From: Alopecurus myosuroides
Taxonomy: Eukaryota > Streptophyta > Magnoliopsida > Poales > Poaceae
Reading direction: 5' to 3'
Assembly (NCBI GenBank): GCA_028641055.1
Contig: CM054060.1
Span: forward strand, 163,530,696-163,594,695
Length of the DNA stretch: 64,000 nt
The position numbers were made by a program, and so were the translations under genes. The notes below the pieces were generated by a model, which was given only the letters and a program-made list of their open reading frames with translations, ran no database searches and was not told the DNA's origin. Below are positions 23,169 through 35,900 of this stretch, in pieces. Within the stretch, counting starts at the first letter, position 1, and each line of letters starts with the position of its first letter.

Positions 23169-26100
23169 TGTAAGGACCCCAGACCGGCAGTCTGAAACCC
23201 TCCGTATGCATACATTCACGATCACAGAAAGATCAGTCGTGAACAACATACACAGTTGGCACACAGAAATACATCATCCATTACATGAATACATAAAGGT
23301 ATTACACGAATGATCACATGATCAAGTTTAAGCAACTGCCACAAAGGGCAGGCAACTTAACAAACACATCGGAAGGCAATTAAAACACAACGTAGATGAG
23401 CCCAAGTCACGCCTTAACCTACAGGCTGCTGACCCGGAGACGATCCTAGTTCGCAAAGCCGTCAACTCCGTACTTCTCTTCATAGATCTCCTTCGGAGGC
23501 TCCTTCTCAAAGTCTAGCAAGTAGATACCAGGGGCGAAACCATAATGAGTACATTTGAATGTACTCAGCAAGACATCCATCATATCACTTACCAACATGC
23601 AAGTATGCTTATATGGTAGATTAGGTAGGCTATAAATAGGGTTCACTACCAATGGTGTTCATATATGATGACACCACAGTTGTAGTCAGGTTAATCTGTA
23701 TCTTCGTCGAAGAAGATACTTCAGAAGAAAATAAAATAATATAGTTTTATTTCTCTTGTAGATATCACATGTACAAGAGGTTTTGTAAAGTTTTGTTAAA
23801 GAATATTTTCTCTTTGCAAAACTTCTTGGAATCAGTTTCCAGAATTCTTGCTTAGAGTAGAAAAGGTTTTCTTTGCAAAACATTTTGTTTTGTATAACAT
23901 CATCTGGCTTTTCATCATCAACGATACCTCCACGGTATAAGTTTCCATTCCTTTCCGAACTTCACAAGTTCAACACTTCCTTTCCAAAATTCCCTTTTCA
24001 AAAACTTCCTTTTTGAAAACATTGACACAATGCTAGCTACATGGCCATTCAACTGTCCATATCCGAGGACGCGGCTTCTTCAAAAAAGTTGTACTCTGCA
24101 GAGGTGTACACATCCACCAGATCCAGTACACCTCCCGTGAACAATCACAGACTGTAACAACAGTATGTAAACATCAGGTATCTGATCATAACCATCCACT
24201 ATGTTCAAGCTAGTATATATGCCTATCTCTCAGTTGAGTTTTACCACATCCCCGGCACCGAGCTGATCCCCGCCAAGCCAGGATGCCTCAACTGATGCGA
24301 CCAGAGGGAAAATTAATCCCACACTTTATATGTCTCCACTGACGACATTCGGTTCGAGGGTACGACGCCCCTTATAGCAAGTGAGATAGCACACACTAAT
24401 AAGAACAAACTTCAAGTTAAGCCCCGTGCCCATGTTGGGGTAGGGTGGCGGTACGGTAAAGGTTGTCCGGCGAAGACTAGGTTATGTGTCATTTTTGAAA
24501 ACACCACTTTCTCCAAAAATGACCACTTCCACATTCCTCCGGAGAACAAGGATCCGCCTTTTCTCCGGGTTTTTCCGTAAAACCTTTGTTTTGTAGAATC
24601 ACAATTTTAGGGTGTCCACTTAGGGACTAGTATATTTGATGGTAATAAATACCATATGGTGGCTTATGGGCTTGGTATTACCAAGTTTAACTACTGGCAT
24701 GATAGTAACCTATATAATAGTATAGTAGTAATAGCCACATCAAAAATAGTTTTGATAATCAAGTTTTTGTGAAACTTCAGAGGGAAAACATGCATGATAG
24801 ATAATGATAAGTATTGTATCAGCAAGCATCAGGATGGCTTGCCTGGTATCTCCTTGTGTCCCTGGTTTTTGGAGTGACTGGAACTTGAAACAGAGCTTCA
24901 CGACACTTCCTTCCTCTTCGTTTTCTAACGCCGTAAAAGGAATAAATGACACACATTCAGAACCAATCAAGGCAAGCAACCATACATAACAATCCATACA
25001 GCAAGGAAACTGATAATAACCAATCACACAATTATTAATGGAGACAAACAATCAAACAAACACACTTGGCAGAAATGCCATTTAATAAGACAGTTTAAGG
25101 TTGGAGGAACATATCTCACAACCTTAATATCATGGATTCAGTGGGTGTGCCACTCTCATACCAAGATATTAATAAACCCAAAATACACTTAGTTTCACAA
25201 GGTTGAGCCTACTAAAAGTATATAAAACATGCACAAAAATAATCATGGCAATGGGTCTATCAACCAAACCACAAAAAGAACAAGATAGCTAATCTACTAA
25301 GCCTAAATTCACACCAAGAATAAATAAGACACATGATTTGCAAAAGTTACTTTTACAAATCAGTGATCCTACACAAGTGTAACAAGGTAATAGACTCACC
25401 ACAAAACACACAATTCTCATAGTGAGAACAATAGAAACAATGACTAAAAGGAGGAATCCTATTGACATGTTTCTACTAAAAGTTTGCTATGCAAGCAAGC
25501 ATAATAAGTAAAGTACTAAAATGCAAACAAGGAACCATGTTATCATAATGGGAATGAAAACATGTCCTCATGCAAGGATACAAAAATATCTACCAAACAC
25601 AAGTTGGCAGGAAAAATAATTCAATACAAATACTGCTAAGGAAAACTAGTACTACTCAAACATGAAGAATCAATGGATGCATTTCAATAAAGTAATTTAA
25701 ATACAACCAGAGGGTCCATGTCATAAAAACAGGAGTGAAAAACATCTATACTTTCTATAAGAAAAATATCTCATTTAGCAAAACAATGCATCAAATTGCA
25801 GGGCAACTCCTACATACTAGTAGTAATAACAAGGGCATTACTAGAGGAATAAATCAACACTCCAAGAATGTATTTTTCCTAGAAAGCCACACATTATTAC
25901 AACCACTTACAAACATAAGCATACACATTTCCATTTAGCACTCAAAATCCCAAGGCAAAAATACTAGGCACTCATTAGTTATAGAACTATAGAAAAGAAA
26001 CACATCTAGTGGGGGAAATAATGTTTCCACCAAAAATGCAATGACACCAGTGGGTGTTCCACTAGCATATCAAAGCATTAATAGGTCACAAAGCCTCTGG

Positions 26101-29100
26101 TCACACTTTATAAAAATTAACAAAAACCTAAACTAGCATCTAGTGCAATAACAATACTAGTAGAAAATAATAGGGTGCAAAAATAAGCAAGGCAATGCTA
26201 CTCATGCTATTATTTTCACACGAGTGAAAACTCTAGGGATCAAGTACTCATAAGAATATAACCAAAATGCTACTGGTCCTATGAATACAACACAAAAATA
26301 TGTGGCTACACAACCACAAATGTTTATGTCAAAAATTCCACACATGAGGGAATTTTTCCATAACATTCTCATAGTCATGACAAAGCTACTCATGCTTTTC
26401 TACCAATTCAAATGCAAGCTAGCAGAGGTGATAAAAACACAAAATAATTACCAATATGGTACTGGATCCAATCAACAATCCAAGTTCTTGCACATAAATT
26501 AATCACTCAAAAATTATATGCAAGTATAAACTAGAGATAAGTAATATGCTATTAACAAAAATCCTATTTCTTCTCAACTCAAGTCCACACAATCTAACAT
26601 GCTAAAATGGCTTAGTAAAACTAAGAAAACAAGTTTACACAACTTGTACATGCTAGAAAACATTATTGCAACACAAAAATATAATCACAACAATTAATTA
26701 CCTAAGCATGCCAAAATGGCAGAAACAGGTGAAACAAAGATCTGTCCACCAAAAATTCTAGGATGCTCTAAAAATTAAACCCATCTAGGTTTGGATAGCC
26801 CTAAACATATAAAAGACCATCCAATTGAGTTTGCGTCAAAAATCATTTTTAATAATTTTTATAAAAATCACCAAAGTGCTCTCTGGTGTTTTACCAAATT
26901 ACATGTCATTTAAACAATGTTAGGAATTTGGAAGCAAGGTTAATTTCTTCTGTTAGGAAATTTCAATGGCTTTCCAATGCAATTGGCCTCACTTCATTCT
27001 GAGTTGTCAAATTAAAAAGGTGCTAATTTTGGTGTTTCTGGTACCTGTTGCCAAATCATTTTTCATTTCAAAAATATCCATCCAAATGTAGATCTACAAA
27101 GTGGAGGTGGTTTAGATTTAGTTTAAGTACCAATGTGAATTTTGGTTTGGTCAAAATCATCTTTTAGGTTGCCTTTTAGAGCCAAAAGTAAACATGCAAT
27201 GTTTCTGTGAAAATTTAAAAGAAAAAAAACACTTGTCACGGGCCAGATCTGTAACTGGGCCGGCCAGCACAAATCTCACCGCGAGCAGACCCAGCCTGAG
27301 ACGCTGACTCGCGGGCCAGCCATCCACGCGGTCAGCCACGCGGGCGATCCGTGGCCCCACGGGCCAGTTTGACTCTCCCGCGCGGGTCAAGGCCGAGCGG
27401 CGTCATCACGACGTCACCGCGACGTCATCGCCGGCGGGAGACGTCTCCGGCGAGGCCAATACGGCGATTCTGAGCGTCATTTCACGATTCCTAACCATCT
27501 ACGCGATGTACTCGTTGCGGGGAACCACCTAGGCACTGCCTCGTTTCCAGGGAAACAACCGGAGATCGGCGGCGACGGCAACGCGCGGCGGCCGGAGAGC
27601 GTCCACGGCGCGGCCACGATTTAGAGCGAGAGGGAGAGGGGAAAACGGTCGGCGGGGAGCGCCTGCTCACCATGGACTCGAGGAGATGCTCGGAGAAGGA
27701 GGAGGAAGCTCGAGGGCGGAGGAATCCCTCGCCGGAGTCCGCCGGGCTCGAGGGAGAAGCGAGGACGGCGCGGGCACCACGAGGGCTCCCGCCTCGATTC
27801 TTTCCGCAGGGAGGACCACCACGACGATGCGGAGACGTTGGCGCCAACGGCGACCGGCGGCGAGCTCACAATAGGCCGAATCGACGGCGAGCTCATTCGG
27901 GCTAGGGTTTGGGTTGCAAAAAAAATTGGAGAGAGAGAGCTAGTCCGAGGGGGAGAGAGAGAGGGGGCAGGTAGCAGCACATGGGGGGGGTTTAAACATC
28001 TAGCAAGCTTCTAGTCGAAGCAATGGGGCATGGGCTTCCATGCCTCAACTTGCAGCTACAGGAAGAAGAAGAAGAGGTGACTCAGCTTTCAACTAGGTCC
28101 CTGGAATTTTACAAATAGGTCCTTTTCTCTCTGAAAATTGATGTTTTCACTAAGCAAACAAAGTCAAAATTTGATATCCTTTTGCCCAAAATTCTTATTA
28201 GTTAAGATACACAACATATGTGAAAATTGGCTCCATTGGATAAACTTGATAATTCAAAGTTGTTCAAATTTGAATTCTTACATAAATGGACATTGAATTT
28301 ATTAACCTACTTAGGAGCTTCCAAAAATGATAACTTTTGGCACACATTCCTTATTTGATGTGTTCCTTATGTGGTAGAAAATTCAAGTCATGTTGAGTTA
28401 CTTCATAGAACAAACTTGTTCAAATTTCAAAAAGGTGCTGTCAAGAAAACAGGGGTTTTTGGCAACTTAAACAATTCAAAAACTTGTGCCCTTTTTGTTT
28501 TCATCCTTATTTATGATATAGAGAATGTGGTATTTATTTCATGGCATTTTGAAAAAGTTTGTAGAACAAACTTGTTCAAAATTCCAATTGTTGCTGTGGA
28601 GAAAAATCATGTTTTTAGGACTTTAATGGATTCAAATTTTGGTCTCCTCTTGTGTGTGTTCCTTATTTGATATAGGGAAGCACTGGTATCAATTTCAGAT
28701 CATTTGAAGAAAGTTTCCAATAGTAACTTGTTTGAGTTTCCTGTTTCTGTAAATATTGGAAATTCAATTTAATAAGGCACTTGGCTTTTCTTTAACAATG
28801 CTTTGCCAAAATATTTATGTGACTAGGGATAGCAAGTCAATTCTCTCCAATATTTTTGTTTTTAAGCTTGCAAGGTTGGAAAAACATTTGATAAGATTTT
28901 GGTGAAGCATCTAAGAATGCCTCTTTTTCTGATAATCTTTTAGGGAAATTTATTTAGTGTTTCCTCTTTCTTAACTTAGGCCTTGGAATAATATTCAACA
29001 AGTAGTAGATCCATAAGATAGATTTGGAAAACTCTTTGATTAATATTTACTTTAGAAAATATTGTCAAGGTCATTGGAACAATATGCTGAATATTTTTAG

Positions 29101-29265
29101 TTTACTGCTTTGCTATCTTTTTAAGTTTGCTTTCCATTTCTTAGCCATGTAAGTTTATATAATTAGTTTGTTTAGTAGCACTAAAACAAACAAAACCAAA
29201 GTTTATTTGTCAAGCAATTAGCAAAACAACTGTGTTATCAGGTATTCCAAAATTGGGATGTGACA
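23169..29265 (-). repeat. LARD 3' LTR (left copy)
   Basis: Begins TGTAAGGACCCCAGACC and ends GGGATGTGACA on the plus strand; in element orientation it starts TGTCACATCCC. It is AT-rich except for a GC-rich block at 27230-27960, which holds the telo-box and candidate leader. Open frames in the GC-rich block (for example 27491-27980, minus) are composition-driven and I do not regard them as genes. Confidence 0.9.
27903..27996 (-). promoter_or_regulatory. Candidate core promoter of the left LARD LTR
   Basis: In element orientation, TTTAAA (27996-27991) is followed about 80 bases downstream by the telo-box AAACCCTA (27910-27903), then a GC-rich leader. The right LTR has the same telo-box, but its TTTAAA is altered to TTAAAC. 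Inferred from motif order only. Confidence 0.35.
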
Positions 29266-29280
29266 GGTCTTCCCCCCTTA
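29266..29280 (-). other. Polypurine tract of the LARD
   Basis: The minus strand reads TAAGGGGGGAAGACC immediately before the 3' LTR start TGTCACATCCC. Confidence 0.85.
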
Positions 29281-32200
29281 AAAAGAATCTCGTCCATGAG
29301 ATTCGCAAGCGAGGACTAAGGGAGGGCCAACAAACACAATGTTTCTTGGGAGTGCAGGTGCTTCCCCCCTTTGACTTTTCTTGGGAGGTGGGGTACTCCC
29401 CTAAATTAGCAAATTATTCAAAGAAAATTCTTTAGCTATCAATTTACTCAACCGCCAATTTTTAAAATTTCTGATAACGTCACTATAAAATTAAGGTTAG
29501 TGCAGAACTACCTGGAAATGTACCGTTAATTATTTCATGAGTTCCTACCTATATCCCACATCGTACATACCACATATGGGGTGGTGTACCACTCCCATAA
29601 CAAGGTATATAATAAGCTAAACATCTAGCTTGTGGGTGCAAGGGTTAGGTTGCTAAGGTAAAACAAACAGACAGAACAAATACCCACGGCAGTGGATGTT
29701 ACTCCCTACAAGCAACTATCACTTAATGTGTTCATGATTTTAGTTGGATGCTTTAGTCTCATAAGATACTCTTAAGCACAATAATAACACAAGTATAAAC
29801 TCATGCTAAGGTAAAACATTTAAACAAAATCCAATAAGCAAGCAAACAACACCACAGATGAATAGACTATTTATTCACTAGGTTATTGTTTACTAGAGGT
29901 TTTGGAATCCATCAATCATGAACAATTAGAAAACAACCAGTAGATAAAAACCAATGAATCCAATCATAAAGATACTCTAAAACATCTTCTTCACACAAGA
30001 TAAAACTCCTATTACACAGGCATAAAAAAAACAGGACTGCACAAATAACACACTAGTATGAAAAATCTACACCAGCATGCTATAAGAGATAATCATATCC
30101 TATAACCATAGAACATGCAACTAAATAATTCATGGAATGATAACAGAAGTAATAACTTCCTAAACATGCTATATCAACACATATACTCATAAAATAAAAA
30201 AAATAAAAAAAGGGTAATACTAGAGCAAAAATCACCATTTTCTAGTGGTGACACTAGTGCAACACTAGAGAAGCAACCAATGCTATCATGATGTTTAAAC
30301 TTAAACAAGAAAGTCATGAATATAAGTGTAGCTAATAACAGTACACAAACTTACTCATGTTAGTAAGCACAAACACCAGAGTAATTTTATGAATCAACCA
30401 TTAAGCATGCAGAAATTTCTCCTAGCAATTTCTGTTTTCTTTAACCAATTACTAGCAAACAAGCAAGGTATAACTCACACAACCAGTAGCTATGCAATTA
30501 ATGAAAAGTTATCTAAACCTTTTCAAAAATCCATACACTCAATTTAAAATTATTCACAAACAATCTACCAATCAAGAGGAATTTATTTTATTTGCGAACA
30601 ATTTAATTTTAGCACACGATAGTGAAACATTTCTTAACATGATACCCCTAAGGAATATTATGCTAACAAAAGGATCACACCTAAACATATTAGTATTTAC
30701 TAATAAGAAATAAACTTCTCACTTGCATAGGTGAAAAGAAACAATTATATTTTCCAGGGTGGAAAATAGAAATCAATCACATAGTGAAATATGCTATTTT
30801 CACACATGTGTATGGTTGGGGATTTTCATCCTCAAGCCAAAATGCAATGGGACCAGTGGGCTATGGCCTACTAATACCAAGGAAAAATAGGTACTAAGCC
30901 TCTGGTTACTCATGAAAAACTTTGCATACAAGATAAAAACATAAGGCTATTTAATCTAATGAAGCAATACTAGTGCATATTGATTGCAATGCTTACATAT
31001 GCTTTACTATAAAGAGACATGCAAGCTAACGTAGGTACACGCATCAAAATAACAGTACCTAAATGGTACTGGACTCAAAGAAAACATAGCACAAAATCTA
31101 CTAAGAAAGTATACACAGATCTAGTTCTCACAATACTTCCAATTAATAAACTAGAAGGTAACAAATGCTATTTCATTTTTATTCGAGTTTCCAATCATGC
31201 ACACACTTTCTAGGGTAGATTTATTGTAATAAAACAACATAATAACAAGTCCTAACAACTCCATATAAGTTAGGAAGCAAGATTGAATAAAACACAAATT
31301 TATTTCAATCAAGAGCACACAAAGAAACAAAAGCAGGAAAACTGCTGTTTTCCAGATCTATCATAACCATTCCATCGTTCACTTAATTTCTAAACCCCGA
31401 ATTTCATAGTACCTACAACGTCTACTAAGATTTTGTTTCCAAAGTAGATACACCCGATATCCTATTGACTAGTAAACGAATAGGTCATCATCTTATTTTC
31501 TCGTGACTTCTCCTTTTTACCAACTAGATTAAAAGGTGTCCTAAGTCACTTAATTCCTTGGTTTAGAAAGAGTTGTCAGTAGTTCGCATGCTTTGGTTAG
31601 GTGTCAACCTAAGATTAGACCAAAGCATGTTAGTCTTGTTAGCTCTCTATTAAATAATATTTGTCCAACAAGATATGACTAACGTCATACGTCGAATATT
31701 GAATCGTGCTCTTCGGATTGGCTTTTGAGGGGGTTGCGCATCATGGCATGTGAAGACTTCTTTTGCACCTTTCTCCAGAGGAGGGAGGTATATAACTTTT
31801 AAAAAAAGATTTATCTTGTTTGGTCTTTTAAAAAGGAACATAAAAAGGATGCGATATTTAGCCAACAGGGTAAAAAGAGTCTTTTGCAAACAGACAAAAC
31901 ATAGAGGTTTTGGTCAGTATTGGTTGGTTTTCTTCACGCCTTTTCTTCTTTGAGAGTTGTCGTTGTTGGAGCTTTATCTGTTGGAGTGCATCACTGGTAG
32001 CAACGCTATCAGCTCGTGTGGCTTGATGGTCCTCTATTTAGGCCCAACGGTGCTTTCATTAATTGTGGGGGAGATGGTGGTGGTTCACGACGGGTCGCAT
32101 TTCTAGGCGAAAACAAGTATAAGTATAAGCAACAAATTCTTGTTTTTGAATACTATACAAACATTTTTGCTTGCAAAAATCTAACAAGAGGCGATTCAAA

Positions 32201-32917
32201 AACAAGAGCGGGGCAAGCACAAATCTGCAAATTTTGAGCACCCCACAAACATATAGAAGCCTAGATGAACCAAATTCTACACCACACAATAGCACAAAGT
32301 CCTACGGACACACATAAGCAAGCCAAAACACACAAGCAAGGCTCCATTGGAGCTACGTCGGGGGAGGAGACTCATGGAGTCATCGCTAAATTACTCCAAA
32401 CTAGACTAATCCAAAATTCTAGAAGTGGCTGAAGAACTATATCTACTCCTGACCATCATCACTGTAGAGCTAGGCAATTATTTTGGTCTTCTCGGGACAT
32501 CGGCAAGTATACAAGTTTTTGTATGAAAACAAGATAATAGAAGTAAAGTTTTGATAAAACTTTTAACTGAGAGAGGTAAAACTACGCAACAATCTGTTTT
32601 TGAAACCCCAACTATTTTCTGAACAGAAAACTTCAAAGACGAGAGATGTTTCAAAACAGAGCGGAGCAGTTGCAAACAAGTAAGAAATAAACTCTTAACC
32701 GAGAGAGATACCAACTCTGTAAGGCCCGCCCTTCGAACCACTGTTCAAGGACGCCCTTGATATGCATTTAGAATCTTTTGAAAAGATCAGAAGGAGGAAA
32801 AATATACTAAAATTCCCTTAGATAAAAATAATTTAGATGGTAAATAGGTTTTTACTCAAAAATACTTTTCTTTCCTATCTGACGTCCATGATAACTAAGG
32901 TCTCCTAAGGTCAGGAT
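29281..32917 (-). other. LARD internal domain, non-coding
   Basis: Very AT-rich, with stops in all frames and no retroviral motif on either strand. Longest open stretches are under 90 codons and lack family features. Two segments (29577-29620 and 30853-30895) are diverged relatives of modules found in the LTRs at 25141 and 26050. It may hold packaging and dimerisation signals, but none can be identified by eye. Confidence 0.75.
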
Positions 32918-32930
32918 GGCTCTGATACCA
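32918..32930 (-). other. Primer-binding site of the LARD (initiator Met tRNA)
   Basis: The minus strand reads TGGTATCAGAGCC, the classic plant initiator-Met primer site, four bases inside the 5' LTR end at 32935. Confidence 0.95.
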
Positions 32931-32934
32931 ACTC

Positions 32935-35900
32935 TGTAAGGACCCCAGACCGGCAGTCTGAAACCCTCCGTATGCATACATTCACGATCCTAGAAAGATC
33001 AGTCATGAACAACATACACAGTTGGCACACAGAAATACATCATCCATTACACGAATACATAAAGGTATTACACGAATGATCACATGATCAAGTTTAAGCA
33101 ACTGCCACAAAGGGCAGGCAACTTAACAAACACAGTGGAAGGCAATTAAAACACGACGTAGATGAGCCCAAGTCACGCCTTAACCTACAGGCTGCTGACC
33201 CGGAGACGATCCTAGTTCGCAAAGCCGTCAACTCCGTACTTCTCTTCATAGATCTCCTTCGGAGGCTCCTTCTCAAAGTCTGGCAAGTAGATACCAGGGG
33301 CGAAACCATAATGAGTACATTTGAATGTACTCAGCAAGACATCCATCATATCACTTACCAACATGCAAGTATGCTTATATGGTGGATTAGGTAGGCTATA
33401 AATAGGGTTCACTACCAATGGTGTTCATATATGATGACACCACAGTTGCAGTCAGGTTAATCTGTATCTTCGTAGAAGAAGATACTTCAGAAGAAAATAA
33501 AATAATATAGTTTTATTTCTCTTGTAGATATCACATGTACAAGAGGTTTTGTAAAGTTTTTTTAAAGAATATTTTCTCTTTGCAAAACTTCTTGGAATCA
33601 GTTTCCAGAATTCTTGCTTAGAGTAGAAAAGGTTTTCTTTGCAAAACATTTTGTTTTGTATAACATCATCTCGCTTTTCATCATCGACGATACCTCCATG
33701 GTATAAGTTTCCATTCCTTTCCGAACTTCACAAGTTCAACACTTCCTTTCCAAAATTCCCTTTTCAAAAACTTCCTTTTTGAAAACATTGACACAATGCT
33801 AGCTACATGGCCATTCAACTGTCCATATCCGAGGACGCGGATTCTTCGAAAAAGTTGTACTCTGCAGAGGTGTACACATCCACCAAATCCAGTACACCTC
33901 CCGTGAACAATCACAGACTGTAACAACAGTATGTAAACATCAGGTATCTGATCATAACCATCCACTATGTTCAAGCTAGTATATGCCTATCTCTCAGTTG
34001 AGTTTTACCACATCCCCGGCACCGAGCTAATCCCCGCCAAGCCAGGATGCCTCAACTGATGCGACCGGAGGGAAAATTAATCCCACACTTTATATGTCTC
34101 CACTGACGACATTCGGTTCGAGGGTACGACGCCCCTTATAGCAAGTGAGATAGCACACACTAATAAGAACAAACTTCAAGTTAAGCCCCGTGCCCATGTT
34201 GGGGTAGGGTGGCGGTACGGTAAAGGTTGTCCGGCGAAGACTAGGTTATGTGTCATTTTTGAAAACACCACTTTCTCCAAAAATGACCACTTCCACATTC
34301 CTCCGGAGAACAAGGATCCGCCTTTTCTCCGGGTTTTTCCGTAAAGCCTTTGTTTTGTAGAATCACAATTTTAGGGTGTCCACTTAGGGACTAGTATATT
34401 TGATGGTAATAAATACCATATGGTGGCTTATGGGCTTGGTATTACCAAGTTTAACTACTGGCATGATAGTAACCTATATAATAGTATAGTAGTAATAGCC
34501 ACATCAAAAATAGTTTTGATAATCAAGTTTTTGTAAAACTTCAGAGGGAAAACATGCATGATAGATAATGATAAGTATTGTATCAGCAAGCATCAGGATG
34601 GCTTGCCTGGTATCTCCTTGTGTCCCTGGTTTTTGGAGTGACTGGAACTTGAAACAGAGCTTCACGACACTTCCTTCCTCTTCGTTTTCTAACGCCGTAA
34701 AAGGAATAAATGACACACATTCAGAACCAATCAAGGCAAGCAACCATACATAACAATCCATACAGCAAGGAAACTGATAATAACCAATCACACAATTATT
34801 AATGGAGACAAACAATCAAACAAACACACTTGGCAGAAATGCCATTTAATAAGACAGTTTAAGGTTGGAGGAACATATCTCACAACCTTAATATCATGGA
34901 TTTAGTGGGTGTGCCACTCTCATACCAAGATATTAATAAACCCAAAATACACTTAGTTTCACAAGGTTGAGCCTACTAAAAGTATATAAAACATGCACAA
35001 AAATAATCATGGCAATGGGTCTATCAACCAAACCACAAAACGAACAAGATAGCTAATCTACTAAGCCTAAATTCACACCAAGAATAAATAAGACACATGA
35101 TTTGCAAAAGTTACTTTTACAAATCAGTGAGCCTACACAAGTGTAACAAGGTAATAGACTCACCACAAAACACACAATTCTCATAGTGAGAACAATAGAA
35201 ACAATGACTAAAAGGAGGAATCCTATTGACATGTTTCTACTAAAAGTTTGATATGCAAGCAAGCATAATAAGTAAAGTACTAAAATGCAAACAAGGAACC
35301 ATGTTATCATAATGGGAATGAAAACATGTCCTCATGCAAGGATACACAAATATCTACCAAACACAAGTTGGCAGGAAAAATAATTCAATACAAATACTGC
35401 TAAGGAAAACTAGTACTACTCAAACATGAAGAATCAATGGATGCATTTCAATCAAGTAATTGAAATACAACCAGAGGGTCCATGTCATAAAAACAGGAGT
35501 GAAAAACATCTATTCTTGCTATAACAAAAATATCTCATTTAGCAAAACAATGCATCAAATTGCAGGGCAACTCCTACATACTAGTAGTAATAACAAGGGC
35601 ATTACTAGAGGAATCAATCAACACTCCAAGAATGTATTTTTCCTAGCAAGCCACACATGATTACAACCACTTACAAACAGAAGCATACACATTTCCATTT
35701 AGCACTCAAAATCCCAAGGCAAAAATACTAGGCACTCATTAGTTATAGAACTATAGAAAAGAACCACATCTAGTGGGGGAAATAATGTTTCCACCAAAAA
35801 TGCAATGACACCAGTGGGTGTTCCACTAGCATATCAAAGCATTAAGAGGTCACAAAGCCTCTGGTCACACTTTATAAAAATTAACAAAAACCTAAACTAG

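Noticed and set aside
27491..27980. Open frames of about 120 codons in the GC-rich part of the left LARD LTR, repeated at 37255-37744
   Set aside because: Open on both strands because of GC-rich, simple composition; no domain; located in the LTR leader and duplicated only because LTRs are duplicated.
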